A stretch of 64,000 nucleotides of DNA from assembly GCA_963789885.1 (NCBI GenBank), contig CAWBNB010000021.1, forward strand, positions 1-64,000. Direction: 5' to 3'. Shown piece after piece: positions 1-7,817 of this stretch (within the stretch, counting starts at the first letter, position 1; every line of letters starts with the position of its first letter). The notes beneath the pieces are model-generated. The model was not told the DNA's origin. It worked only from the letters and a program-made list of their open reading frames with translations, and made no database searches. This DNA comes from DATEDA01 sp963789885. GTDB taxonomy: Bacteria > Pseudomonadota > Gammaproteobacteria > Burkholderiales > SG8-39. Both the position numbers and the translations under genes were made by a program.

Positions 1-2
1 CG

Positions 3-752
3 GCGATCGCGCAGCAGCGCTACGGCACGAGCCTGACCGCGCATCTAGGCAAGCTCGGTGTCCTCGGCGAGCGTTTCAGCGCGGCGCACGCGATCTGGAT
101 CGATCGCGACGACATGCGGCGCATCGCGGATGCGGGCGGCGCGATCGCCCACAATCCCTTGAGCAACCTGCGGCTCGGGTCGGGGCTCGCGGCGGTCCGC
201 GCAATGCTCGACTGTGGGCTGGCGGTGGGCATCGGTACCGACGCCACGAACACCTCCGACACGCAGAACATGTTCGAAGCGGCGCGCCTGGCCGCCTATC
301 TGTCGCGGCTCAGGGGGTCGGACTACACCCAGTGGATTTCGGCAGGCGAGGCCTTCGCACTGGCGACGGTCGGCAGTGCGCGCGTGCTGGGCTTCGCCGG
401 CAAGCTCGGTGCCATCGCCCCGGGTGCGTTCGCGGACCTGGTGTTCCTCGACCTCGGACACATCAATTACGTCCCGCTGCGCGACGCGCTCCTGCAGCTC
501 GTGAACGCCGAGAGCGGCGCGGCGATCGATGCGGTGATGGTCGGCGGACGCTTCATCCTGCGGGACGGTCGACTGCTGACGGTGGACGAGGCGAGGCTGC
601 GCCGCGACGTCGAAGCCGCGCGCGCGCGGCTGGACACCGCCAATCAGAGCTCGTTGCGGATCGCGCGGGCGCTCGAAGGTTGGGTCGGCGCGTTCTGTAT
701 TGCGCAGGCGCGCGCGCCGGGGTTACCGCCGCGTCGCGTCGACGCCAGTTGA
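3..752 (+). CDS. Amidohydrolase (cytosine/SAH/triazine deaminase superfamily), 5' truncated by window
   Basis: The frame is open from the window edge to a stop at 750-752, so the start and the N-terminal metal site lie outside. The visible part carries the features of metal-dependent deaminases of the MTA/SAH deaminase, guanine deaminase and AtzA/TrzN group. These are a histidine in AHAIWIDRDDMRRIADAG, the HNPLSNLRLGSG block, and GIGTDATNTSDTQNM with the catalytic/metal aspartate. A C-terminal beta-sandwich segment (GAIAPGAFADLVFLDL) follows, as usual in this superfamily. The substrate cannot be read from this fragment. It sits convergent with arsA, 81 bp away, and probably belongs to a neighbouring unit rather than the arsenic operon. 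Confidence 0.85.
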   Translation, partial: AIAQQRYGTSLTAHLGKLGVLGERFSAAHAIWIDRDDMRRIADAGGAIAHNPLSNLRLGSGLAAVRAMLDCGLAVGIGTDATNTSDTQNMFEAARLAAYLSRLRGSDYTQWISAGEAFALATVGSARVLGFAGKLGAIAPGAFADLVFLDLGHINYVPLRDALLQLVNAESGAAIDAVMVGGRFILRDGRLLTVDEARLRRDVEAARARLDTANQSSLRIARALEGWVGAFCIAQARAPGLPPRRVDAS

Positions 753-833
753 GCCGGCAGGGCCGCCGAAGCGGCGGGCACGAACAGGGTGACGCCGACC
801 CCGCGCCAGTGACGTCTGACTTCGTACTAGTCG

Positions 834-2639
834 TTACATAGTGGCGGCGACCTCGGCTGAAGCCGACTTGTCGATCAATGCGCTGAGCGCCGCGATCCCC
901 ACGGGTGCGCGAGGGACCCAGGGCACGACGTAGGTGCGCTGCGCCAGTCCGCCGGCGACCCGGGCCAGTTGTGCCTGCTCACCTGCCAGACGTGCGGCCA
1001 ACACTGGGTCCCGGGTGCCCGAGGCCGCCAAGCTGCGATTGACCACCCAGGCGAACGGCTCGATCCTTGCCCGACGCAGGTCGTCTTGCAGCCTGGCCGC
1101 TTCGGACACCGGCGTAATCTCCGGCAGTGTGACGAGCACGATGCGCGTGTAGGCCGGATCCTGCAGTCGCATCAGCGGCGTCACCACCCGTGCGCCGGCA
1201 GTGGCTTCGAACCCGCGCGTCATCTGCCGGTGGTAGGCCCCGGTGGCGTCCATCAGCAGCAGCGTGTGGCCGGTCGGTGCGGTGTCGAGCACGACGAAGG
1301 CACTTCGCGCTTCACCGACTGTCTCGGAGAACGCGTGGAACACAGCGACCTCCTCGGTGCACGGCGAACGCAGGTCCTCAAGCAGCAGAGCCCGACCGGC
1401 CTCGTCGAGCTCGCGGCCGCGCCTGGCCATGATCTTGTCGACGTAGCGCTGTGTCTCGGCGACCGGATCGATGCGGTCCACCTGCAGGCCGGGCAGGCTA
1501 CCGTCGAGTGTGGCGGCTAGGTGCGCCGCCGGATCGGTGGTCGACAGATGCACGGTCTTGCCGCGCCTGGCCAGCGCGACAGCCAGCGCGGCGGCGATCG
1601 TCGTCTTGCCGACACCGCCCTTGCCCATGACCATCACCAGTCCACGGTCCTGCCGGGCCAGTTCGTCTGCTAGCGCGTGAAGGGGTTGGACCTCGGCCGG
1701 CACTGTGGCCGGCGACACAGGCGCCACCGGCAATGCAAGCTCTGGCTGCAGCAACGCGCGCAGCGCAGGCAGCCCAACCATGTCGAATGGACGCAGTGCC
1801 ACGCGGTCTTGGGGCAGCGCGCCCAATGCAGCGGGCATCGCGGCGAGCGCCCGTTCGCCCTGCGTCTGCAGGGCCGTTGCTACCTCGTCGCCGGCGATCG
1901 ACGCCCGGAAGACGGCGTTGACCACCAGTCGCTGGTTCGCGAGACCCAGCTTCAGCAGTTCGTCGTGCGTACGCTCCGCTTCGCGTAGCGCCGCGTTGTC
2001 TGCTCGTGTCACCAGTACGATAGCCGTCCGGCTCGGATCGGCGAGCGCGTGCAGCCCGGCGCGGAAGCGCTGCTCCTGCATCTTCAGGCCCGAGTGCGGC
2101 CCGAGGCAGGACGCACCGCGATCATTCCCCTCCAGGAAGCCGGTCCATGCCTTGGGCAGGCTCAGCAACCGCAAGGTATGGCCGGTGGGCGCGGTGTCGA
2201 AGATCACGTGGTCGTAGTCATCGGCGTCGCCGGCGAGCAGGCCGATGAATTCGTCGAAGGCGGCGATCTCGGTCGTGCAGGCGCCTGACAGTTGCTCGTA
2301 GACCGTGCCGCGCTCGACCTCGGTGCTGGCGGCCGGCATCTGGTCGATCACCCGTACGCGATAGGCCTCGGCTGCGGCCTCCGGGTCGATGTTCATCGCC
2401 TCCAGCCCGGGCGCGTTCGGAATCGCCCGCGGCTGGTCGGACAGCGCGATGCCGAGCATCTCGTCGAGGTTCGAGGCCGGGTCGGTGCTGACCAGCAGCA
2501 CGCGTCGGCCCGCGTCGGCCAGTGCGAGCGCGCAGGCACAGGCTAGCGAGGTCTTGCCCACGCCCCCCTTCCCGGTGAAGAACATGAAATGCGGCCCGTT
2601 TTTCAGCAGCGAAAGGGGTGGTTCGAGCTTGTCTTGCAT
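834..2639 (-). CDS. arsA: ArsA-type arsenical pump-driving ATPase (two-domain)
   Basis: 601 residues, close to the roughly 583 of plasmid ArsA, with both ATPase halves present. Walker A loops GKGGVGKT lie at about 23-30 and 339-346, and signal-transduction motifs DTAPTGHT at about 148-155 and 452-459. Cysteines at about 121 (GACTTE), 178 (GASCLG) and 427 (RSPCTEE) match the three metalloid-binding cysteines of ArsA (C113, C172, C422 in the plasmid enzyme). ArsA normally energises an ArsB or Acr3 permease in the inner membrane by ATP hydrolysis. It is the last gene of a minus-strand run beginning at arsR, 38 bp after the DUF2703 gene. No ArsB or Acr3 is seen in the window, which makes the nearby TauE/SafE protein its likely partner by inference. 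G+C is high, unlike the two genes upstream. Confidence 0.93.
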   Translation of the reverse strand: MQDKLEPPLSLLKNGPHFMFFTGKGGVGKTSLACACALALADAGRRVLLVSTDPASNLDEMLGIALSDQPRAIPNAPGLEAMNIDPEAAAEAYRVRVIDQMPAASTEVERGTVYEQLSGACTTEIAAFDEFIGLLAGDADDYDHVIFDTAPTGHTLRLLSLPKAWTGFLEGNDRGASCLGPHSGLKMQEQRFRAGLHALADPSRTAIVLVTRADNAALREAERTHDELLKLGLANQRLVVNAVFRASIAGDEVATALQTQGERALAAMPAALGALPQDRVALRPFDMVGLPALRALLQPELALPVAPVSPATVPAEVQPLHALADELARQDRGLVMVMGKGGVGKTTIAAALAVALARRGKTVHLSTTDPAAHLAATLDGSLPGLQVDRIDPVAETQRYVDKIMARRGRELDEAGRALLLEDLRSPCTEEVAVFHAFSETVGEARSAFVVLDTAPTGHTLLLMDATGAYHRQMTRGFEATAGARVVTPLMRLQDPAYTRIVLVTLPEITPVSEAARLQDDLRRARIEPFAWVVNRSLAASGTRDPVLAARLAGEQAQLARVAGGLAQRTYVVPWVPRAPVGIAALSALIDKSASAEVAATM

Positions 2640-2677
2640 GAGGTGATTCGGTGGTCAGACCACGACGGTCGCTGCGC

Positions 2678-3115
2678 TCACGTGCAGGCTGTCGTACAGC
2701 ACGGGGCCGGCGCTGCATCGGGCGTCGATGGCCCGATCATCTGGGACGCCGCGATCAGCGCCGCCTTGACGATCAGGTCCTCGGGAATTGTCTCGAACGT
2801 GTTGCCGCCCACTTCCAGCGTGCGGCAGGGCAAGTCGCCGCAGACGGAGCAGCATGGACTCTTGCCGACGCTCGCGCCCAGCCACTCCTCCATCGGCTTG
2901 CCGGCGATCCAGATCCGGTTTGATTCGGATGGCTCAGCCTTGAAGGCTGGCTCGTCGAGGGCCAAGACTTCGAGGACCGGCTGGATGCCGAGCGGGCGCA
3001 GCGCCGCCTCCAGTTTAGCCAGCGCGCCGACAGCCTGTTCGTAGGTCGAGCCGCAACGCTTGCAGGTCTCGCCTTCCTTCACGAGGCGTTTCCAGGTGAT
3101 CGGCAATGGCTTCAT
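2678..3115 (-). CDS. DUF2703 cysteine-rich protein, possible ArsD-like metallochaperone
   Basis: 145 residues resembling the DUF2703 family (start PITWKRLVKEGETCKRCG), whose biochemical function is unknown to me. It contains nine cysteines: C18/C21, a central cluster C88, C89, C92, C97, and a tail APCCTTACT with C139, C140 and C144. A CC-x3-C tail and vicinal cysteine pairs are hallmarks of ArsD, the chaperone that hands As(III) to ArsA, although the rest of the protein is not ArsD. The gene lies directly upstream of arsA, where arsD is often found. An ArsD-like role is inference from cysteine pattern and position. No signal peptide is seen, so it is cytoplasmic. Confidence 0.75.
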   Translation of the reverse strand: MKPLPITWKRLVKEGETCKRCGSTYEQAVGALAKLEAALRPLGIQPVLEVLALDEPAFKAEPSESNRIWIAGKPMEEWLGASVGKSPCCSVCGDLPCRTLEVGGNTFETIPEDLIVKAALIAASQMIGPSTPDAAPAPCCTTACT

Positions 3116-3254
3116 TCAAACCTCCTCGTCATGCGAAGCGGCGGGCTCGGGTTCATCCGATGCCCTATTCGAGCCGCGAAGCCGCAGGAATGGCTTCGCC
3201 GGTGCGTCGAGTACGCGCGCCATGATGTTCATTCGAAACCCGCGCTGAACCGAT

Positions 3255-3851
3255 TCAGTAACCCGAGCATGGTATGCAGACCGGCTTCCCGTCTTTCATT
3301 CTCAGGTAACGATCAAACACGTATTCGCCGCAGGTGCCGCACTTGGTCTTGTTGAACGAACCCTTGGGCGGCTTGAACTGAAAGTCGGGTTTCAGCTCGA
3401 CGGCAAAGAGCGCGTCGTCGGTCTGCTCGTAGACCCAGCGGATGATTTCCTGGCTCACGGACGCAGGAATTTGGGACGGCTCGACGCCTTTCTTGCGGAT
3501 GGCGATGAACTCGAATTTTCCCATCGCATCGACGGCATCCGGTTTGAGCGAAAAACGAATGCCTCCCTTCTGCGGGTGATAGAAGGTCGCGGCGAGCTTG
3601 CCGTAGAAGGTCTTGGCCATAAGAACTTTTCCATAGGTGGCCCCGGTAGCCGCCTGAATCCCGTCCATCAGGCATGTCTGCGGATGCGCCTCGCCCAGTT
3701 CCGGAAAGACAAAGAAACCGTGGTCCTTTTCCCTTTCTACCCCAAGTCTTTCGAGAGCTAGTCGGCCCATGCGATAACCGATCGGCATGAACGGACATTG
3801 ATGTCCGTGGAATTCAAAGGCCCATTCGGGGGCGATGTGTTGCGTTGTCAT
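3255..3851 (-). CDS. FmdE-domain protein with C-terminal zinc ribbon
   Basis: 198 residues. The N-terminal 150 or so residues match the FmdE domain (named after formylmethanofuran dehydrogenase subunit E), with the conserved EFHGHQCPF segment (H15, H17, C19) and GIQAATGATYGK. The C-terminus forms a four-cysteine ribbon: C171-x2-C174 and C192-x2-C195. FmdE proteins outside methanogens are mostly uncharacterised, though several accompany molybdenum or metal metabolism genes. Here it sits between the TauE/SafE permease and DUF2703-arsA, so a metal-binding accessory role in this operon is inferred. Base composition is clearly lower in G+C than arsA (line 3541-3600 has 34 G+C of 60), suggesting separate acquisition. 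No methanogenesis role is implied. Confidence 0.85.
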   Translation of the reverse strand: MTTQHIAPEWAFEFHGHQCPFMPIGYRMGRLALERLGVEREKDHGFFVFPELGEAHPQTCLMDGIQAATGATYGKVLMAKTFYGKLAATFYHPQKGGIRFSLKPDAVDAMGKFEFIAIRKKGVEPSQIPASVSQEIIRWVYEQTDDALFAVELKPDFQFKPPKGSFNKTKCGTCGEYVFDRYLRMKDGKPVCIPCSGY

Positions 3852-3875
3852 GTGATTCTCCTCGATAACAAAGCA

Positions 3876-4631
3876 CTACTTGAGTACGTCAAAGAACATC
3901 TTTGCGGCAACCAGCCATAGCAGGACGCCAATGATCTTTTTTAGTTGGCTGCTGGAGAGTTTGTTCTTCATCAACTGCGACCCGGCAAGCGATCCACCTG
4001 CAGCCATGAGCGCCATGATTCCCAGAAAAGTCATATTCAAGTTTCCGAGCGTGGCGTGACCGAGAAATCCGGAGAGTGAGGAAAACACCACTGCTACGGC
4101 ACAGGTCGCCGCCGCTCGTTTCGCATCAAGCCCCAGCCAGTTGAGCGCTGGAACGATGATGTTTCCGCCTCCCACTCCGAGCAGACCACCGATGAAGCCT
4201 GCGGTACTGCCAACGCCCGCGCCCACCAACCAGACCTTAGCCGAGCCGGCATCTTGAGCGCGCGCCTGTCCCTGATAAAAAAGCATCATTCCACCGGCAA
4301 ACACCAGAAACACGGCGAAGAGAAAGAGCAAAGTTGTCTTGTCGACGTGCGGCGTAAGGCGAGCGCCGATGGGTGCGAACACGACAGCGACGACGCCGAC
4401 GGGCAATGCAATGCGCCAGTCGATGAGCCGACCACGCCAATAGTTGACCGTGGCGAACGATAGGCTGATCGCGTTGAGAAGCAACGCGGTCGGGGCAGCC
4501 TCGGCAAGCGGTACACCGAGATAGTAGAAAAACGGAACGAACAGGAAGGCCGCTCCCAATCCAGCCATTGCCAGCAGGCCGGAGAACACAAACACCACAG
4601 GCGCGGTGATCAGATAGAAGGTGAGCGACAT
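3876..4631 (-). CDS. TauE/SafE family membrane permease
   Basis: 251 residues, almost entirely hydrophobic, with about eight predicted membrane segments arranged as two similar halves. Characteristic glycine-rich turns are GLLAMAGLGAAFLFVPFFYY near the N-terminus and GFIGGLLGVGGGNIIVPAL at the start of the second half. Family members export or import small anions such as sulfite, sulfoacetate and related organics, and some occur in metal-related clusters. It lies 24 bp upstream of the FmdE gene within the arsR-to-arsA run, with no ArsB or Acr3 nearby. It is therefore the only intact membrane carrier in the operon and the candidate channel for ArsA-driven efflux. That function is inference. 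G+C is lower than in the surrounding genes. Confidence 0.88.
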   Translation of the reverse strand: MSLTFYLITAPVVFVFSGLLAMAGLGAAFLFVPFFYYLGVPLAEAAPTALLLNAISLSFATVNYWRGRLIDWRIALPVGVVAVVFAPIGARLTPHVDKTTLLFLFAVFLVFAGGMMLFYQGQARAQDAGSAKVWLVGAGVGSTAGFIGGLLGVGGGNIIVPALNWLGLDAKRAAATCAVAVVFSSLSGFLGHATLGNLNMTFLGIMALMAAGGSLAGSQLMKNKLSSSQLKKIIGVLLWLVAAKMFFDVLK

Positions 4632-4698
4632 GATTTGTCAGCTCTTATCCATTGGCTGCCTTTGCGGCGAAACCTCGGACTCCTCTCCCATCGCCGGG

Positions 4699-5290
4699 TC
4701 AGGCAGGGGTCGCATGGGAAGGCTCGTTGCTCCGCGCCAGCCGCTGCAGGACATGGGTAATGGGCTCGGGCTGAAGGGTGACGTGCTCGATACCGAAACG
4801 CTCACCGCAAACCGGCGAGCACTGCATCCCATTGCTCCATCCGCTCCAGCACCACATGTGCGGCAAGTGCGATGCGTTCGGCCGAGATCGACCAGATGTG
4901 CAAGTCGTGCACCGAGGCCACGGCCGGGACACTGCCATTGCCTTTCCGCTCCCGACCAGAGACCGGTGAAGGGGAAGGCCCTCCATCAGGCCATGGAGCG
5001 CCTCACGCGCAAGATGCAGGCTCGAAAATCCGATCAAGCCCGCGATCACGAAGGTCAGCGCCGGATCGGCGCGAGTCCAGCCCGTGACCATCACCAGCAT
5101 CCCCGAGGCGATCGCGCCGATTCAGCCGAGCAGGTCGCCCATTACATGCAGCAGCGCCGCGTGCACGTTCAGGTCCGGCGTACCGCGCGAAAGCATCCAG
5201 CGACCGCCATATTGAGCAGCAATCCCGCGCCGGCGACGCGGCTTCGCCCGTGACGTCGAGGGGGTCGCTCAGCCGCGCAGCAGCTGGGGG
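4699..5290 (-). pseudogene. Decayed cation diffusion facilitator (CDF/CzcD-like) remnant
   Basis: Three minus-strand frames together rebuild the C-terminal part of a CDF transporter closely resembling the intact one at 9575-10492. Recognisable pieces are RLSDP, then LNVHAALLHVMGDLLG, an in-frame TGA, and IGAIASGMLVMVTGW. AREALHGLMEGLPL follows, then a shift and ERFGIEHVTLQPEP near the end. The corresponding intact text at the stop is GDLLGSVAAMIAG, so a serine position has become TGA. At least one nonsense change and two or three frameshifts are needed, and the N-terminal membrane segments are missing. It lies between arsR and the TauE/SafE gene, so the ancestral operon probably exported a divalent cation as well. 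Confidence 0.85.
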
Positions 5291-5446
5291 CGCGCGCCAG
5301 AAACCGCGGCGATCCAATCCATAAGTCCGAGTCAGGCTAACAGGCTAGGGTGGGACGGACTTGTGTTGGATCAAGCTAGCCACGATCACCTCCTTGCTTA
5401 TCACGCCGGCTTGCTCGCCGGCGCGCACGACCGCATCCAGAGCGGA

Positions 5447-5788
5447 TCACCGTTTCGCGGTCTTCCGCGCGGGCGCGCAGGCCACGGGCTGCGGCCCGCA
5501 CGGGTTGCCGCCGCAGCAGTTCTCGGTGAGGAATGCGACGAGCGAGTTCATCGCCGCGAAGTCGGCGCTGTAGTGGATGAACCGGCCGTCCTGCCGTGCG
5601 CGGAGGAGACCGGCGTTGGAAAGCTGCGCGAGATGGAAGGACAGCGTTGGCGCGGCGAGTCCCAGCTCGGCCGCGATCTCGCCGGCGGGAAGGCCTTGCG
5701 GCCCTGCCTGTACCAGGAGGCGGAACACCCCGAGCCGATGGTCGTGGGAGAGCGCGGAAAGGAGCCTTGTCGCCACCGATGTTTCCAT
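5447..5788 (-). CDS. arsR: ArsR-family metalloid-responsive repressor
   Basis: 113 residues with the winged helix-turn-helix of ArsR/SmtB proteins: ALSHDHRLGVFRLLVQAG, then the recognition region GLAAPTLSFHLAQLSNAGLL and wing RFIHYSA. The effector site is C-terminal, ENCCGGNPCG with C91, C92 and C97, plus C104. This matches the arrangement in Acidithiobacillus ferrooxidans ArsR (C95, C96, C102) rather than the alpha-3 CVC site of plasmid ArsR. It should repress its own promoter and release on As(III)/Sb(III). It is the first gene of the minus-strand operon running through the CDF remnant, TauE/SafE, FmdE, DUF2703 and arsA. The start is the only in-frame ATG before the first helix and has no Shine-Dalgarno sequence (see promoter entry). 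Confidence 0.92.
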   Translation of the reverse strand: METSVATRLLSALSHDHRLGVFRLLVQAGPQGLPAGEIAAELGLAAPTLSFHLAQLSNAGLLRARQDGRFIHYSADFAAMNSLVAFLTENCCGGNPCGPQPVACAPARKTAKR

Positions 5789-5823
5789 GATTCAATAATC
5801 ATTGAACTATTTGCGGTTGTCAA
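5786..5823 (-). promoter_or_regulatory. arsR promoter with overlapping operator dyad; likely leaderless start
   Basis: On the minus strand TTGACA (5823-5818), a 17-bp spacer and GATTAT (5800-5795) form a good sigma-70 promoter. A perfect dyad TTCAAT-AATC-ATTGAA (5791-5806) covers the -10 box, the expected place for an ArsR operator. The arsR ATG begins 7 bases after the -10 box, exactly where transcription should start, and no ribosome-binding sequence precedes it, so the mRNA is probably leaderless. The promoter elements are read directly; ArsR binding and leaderlessness are inferred. Confidence 0.7.
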
Positions 5824-5911
5824 CACTCTTAAGGATCGAGGCCCCTGATCGGGGAACCGCGCCACCCGTCCCGCGGCGAGGCCGACGATCGAAAAACTGA
5901 GGATTGCCCGG

Positions 5912-7244
5912 ATGTTGGACGAAGCGGTACCTGCGGTGGCGACCCGCCCCGCGTCGATCGACGCGGGCAGCCCGTGCATCGGCGACGCGCCGAATGCAGA
6001 GGCCCTGAACGAGGCCTGCCGCTGCGAGGGCGTCGACCTCGCGACGTTGCGCGGCGAGGTGGAGGAGGGGCTCGAGGCCGATCGGCTCACCGGTTCACTG
6101 GTCGAGACGCATCCTCACCTGTTCTCGGCGCTTCCGGTCTATATCCGCCGCGAGCACGCCGAGCGCATGGCGGCGGTGACGGCGGCGCTCGAGACGGTGG
6201 TCGCGCTCCCCGCGTATCGCGAGGCGGTGCTCGCGATACGCGCCGGAGATCGCGCGCCACGATCCCGGGACGCGCGGAGTCTTCGCCGGGCTCGACTTCC
6301 ATCTCTCCGCCGACGGACCGAAGCTCATCGAGATCAACACGAACGCCGGCGGCGCCCTCGTCGCCGCGATGCTCGCCGAAGCGCAACGCGCCTGCTGTGA
6401 CGAGGTACGGGCGGTGATTCACGACGGGCAGTCCCTGGCGGCGCTGGAGCGGCGGCTGTGGGCGATGTTCATCGCGGAATGGCGCGCGGCCGGACGCACC
6501 GGCGCACCGCGGACGGTGGCGATCGTCGATGACGATCCGCCGAGCCAGTACCTGTACCCGGAGTTTCTGCTGTTCGCGCGCCTGTTCGAGCGGTTCGGAG
6601 CGCGCGCGCTCGTCGCCGACCCCGCCAGTCTCGAATACCGCGACGGTGTCCTGTATCTCAATCGGGAGCCGGTCGATCTCGTCTACAACCGGCTCACCGA
6701 CTTCGCGCTCGAGGCACCGGGCCACGCCGCGCTTCGAGCCGCCTTCCTGAACGGTGCCGCGGTCGTCACGCCGCATCCCCGGGCACACGCCCTCTTCGCC
6801 GACAAGCGGAACCTCGTGCTTCTGGGCGACGAGGCGGCGCTCCGGAGCTTCGGTGCGACGGACGCGGCGATCGAGACCCTCCTCAGCGCAGTGCCTCGGA
6901 CCGAGATCGTGCGCGCGGGGGACGCCGAGCGCCTATGGGCCGGCCGCAAGCGCCTCTTCTTCAAGCCCTACGCCGGCTTCGGGAGTCGCGGCGCCTACCG
7001 CGGCGACAAACTGACCCGGCGCGTCTTCGAGGAGATCCTCGCCGGCGGCTACGTCGCGCAGGCGCTCGTGCCGCCAACCGAGCGCATCGCGGCGACCGAG
7101 GACGATGCACCGCTCAAGTTCGACGTACGCAACTACGCCTATGCGGGAGAGGTGCAGCTCCTCGCCGCTCGGCTCTGGCGGGGCCAGACGACCAACTTCC
7201 GCTCTCCCGGCGGCGGCTTCGCGCCGATCTTCGTGCTCCGCTGA
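5912..7244 (+). CDS. ATP-grasp-like protein, frameshifted
   Basis: Two overlapping frames give one protein of roughly 443 residues. The first frame runs from ATG 5912 to about 6235, and the second continues from about 6235 to the stop at 7244. A single extra base there restores the reading VLA / RYAPEIARHDPGTRG. Features are LIEINTNAGGALVAAML, KRLFFKPYAGFGSRGAYRG (a lysine plus glycine-rich loop as in ATP-grasp nucleotide sites) and FDVRNYAYAG near the C-terminus. This suggests an ATP-dependent carboxylate-amine/thiol ligase fold, but I do not recognise a named family and no substrate can be assigned. It is divergent from arsR, 123 bp away. Whether the shift is real or a sequence error cannot be decided here. 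Confidence 0.65.
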
Positions 7245-7271
7245 CGAGGGTAGGCGGCTCAAGCCCTGCGC

Positions 7272-7285
7272 TTGACCATCGTCAA
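7272..7285. promoter_or_regulatory. FNR/ANR-type binding site
   Basis: A perfect dyad TTGAC-CATC-GTCAA, with outer C/G pair extending it, lies 31 bp before the GTG of the OsmC gene. It matches the TTGAY-N4-RTCAA pattern of CRP/FNR-family regulators such as FNR, ANR and DNR. It probably controls the OsmC-thiolase-AhpD set. A second site of the same form is at 17686. Regulator identity is inferred. Confidence 0.5.
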
Positions 7286-7316
7286 GTTCGCATCCGCCCG
7301 GGGGGTGAAACTTTGA

Positions 7317-7817
7317 GTGGATCTGCCGCTTTGGGGACGTGCCGTGGCCCAGCTCGAATACCTCGTTACCGCTCAGCGCATCGATAGCCACGGCAGCCTT
7401 GCGCGCTGCAAGGATGCCGAGATCACGCTCGACACGGACATTGCCGGCCGGGCCGACGCGCTCAATCCGGCCGAGTTGTTCCTCGCCGCAATCGCCGCGT
7501 GCATGCTCAAGGGTATCGAGCGGGTGACGCCGAAGCTGAAGTTCAAGCTGCAGGGCGTTGCCGTGCGGCTTGTGGGGCAGCGGCAGGACAGCCCGCCGAA
7601 GATGATCGGCGTCCGGTACGAGCTGTGGATCGACACCGAGGAGCCCGACCGGCGTCTCAACCTCCTGCACGACAACGTGCGGAAGTTCGGAACCATCTTC
7701 AACACCGTTTCGGCGGCCTGCCCGCTCGAGGGGACGATCCATCGCGGCGTGCCGCCATGGCGGCATTCCGCCGCCACCACCCAACCATCCGGAGACCCGC
7801 AGCATGTCCAAGCCTGA
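7317..7817 (+). CDS. OsmC-family peroxiredoxin-like protein
   Basis: Up to 166 residues of the OsmC/Ohr superfamily, small dimeric thiol proteins associated with organic hydroperoxide or sulfur stress. Visible features are the central helix AELFLAAIAACMLKGIERV with the family cysteine, and a later AACPLEGT segment with the second cysteine. Two starts are possible: GTG 7317 preceded by GGGGTGA, or GTG 7344 preceded by GGGGA, the latter giving a more typical AQLEYLVTAQ start. The stop lies inside the first codons of the following thiolase gene (14-bp overlap), indicating translational coupling. The FNR-type dyad just upstream suggests oxygen-dependent expression. The substrate is unknown. Confidence 0.8.
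   Translation: MDLPLWGRAVAQLEYLVTAQRIDSHGSLARCKDAEITLDTDIAGRADALNPAELFLAAIAACMLKGIERVTPKLKFKLQGVAVRLVGQRQDSPPKMIGVRYELWIDTEEPDRRLNLLHDNVRKFGTIFNTVSAACPLEGTIHRGVPPWRHSAATTQPSGDPQHVQA

Noticed and set aside
3255..3851. Evidence for methanogenesis or formylmethanofuran metabolism
   Set aside because: The FmdE domain is widespread in bacteria and no other C1-pterin/methanofuran genes are present.
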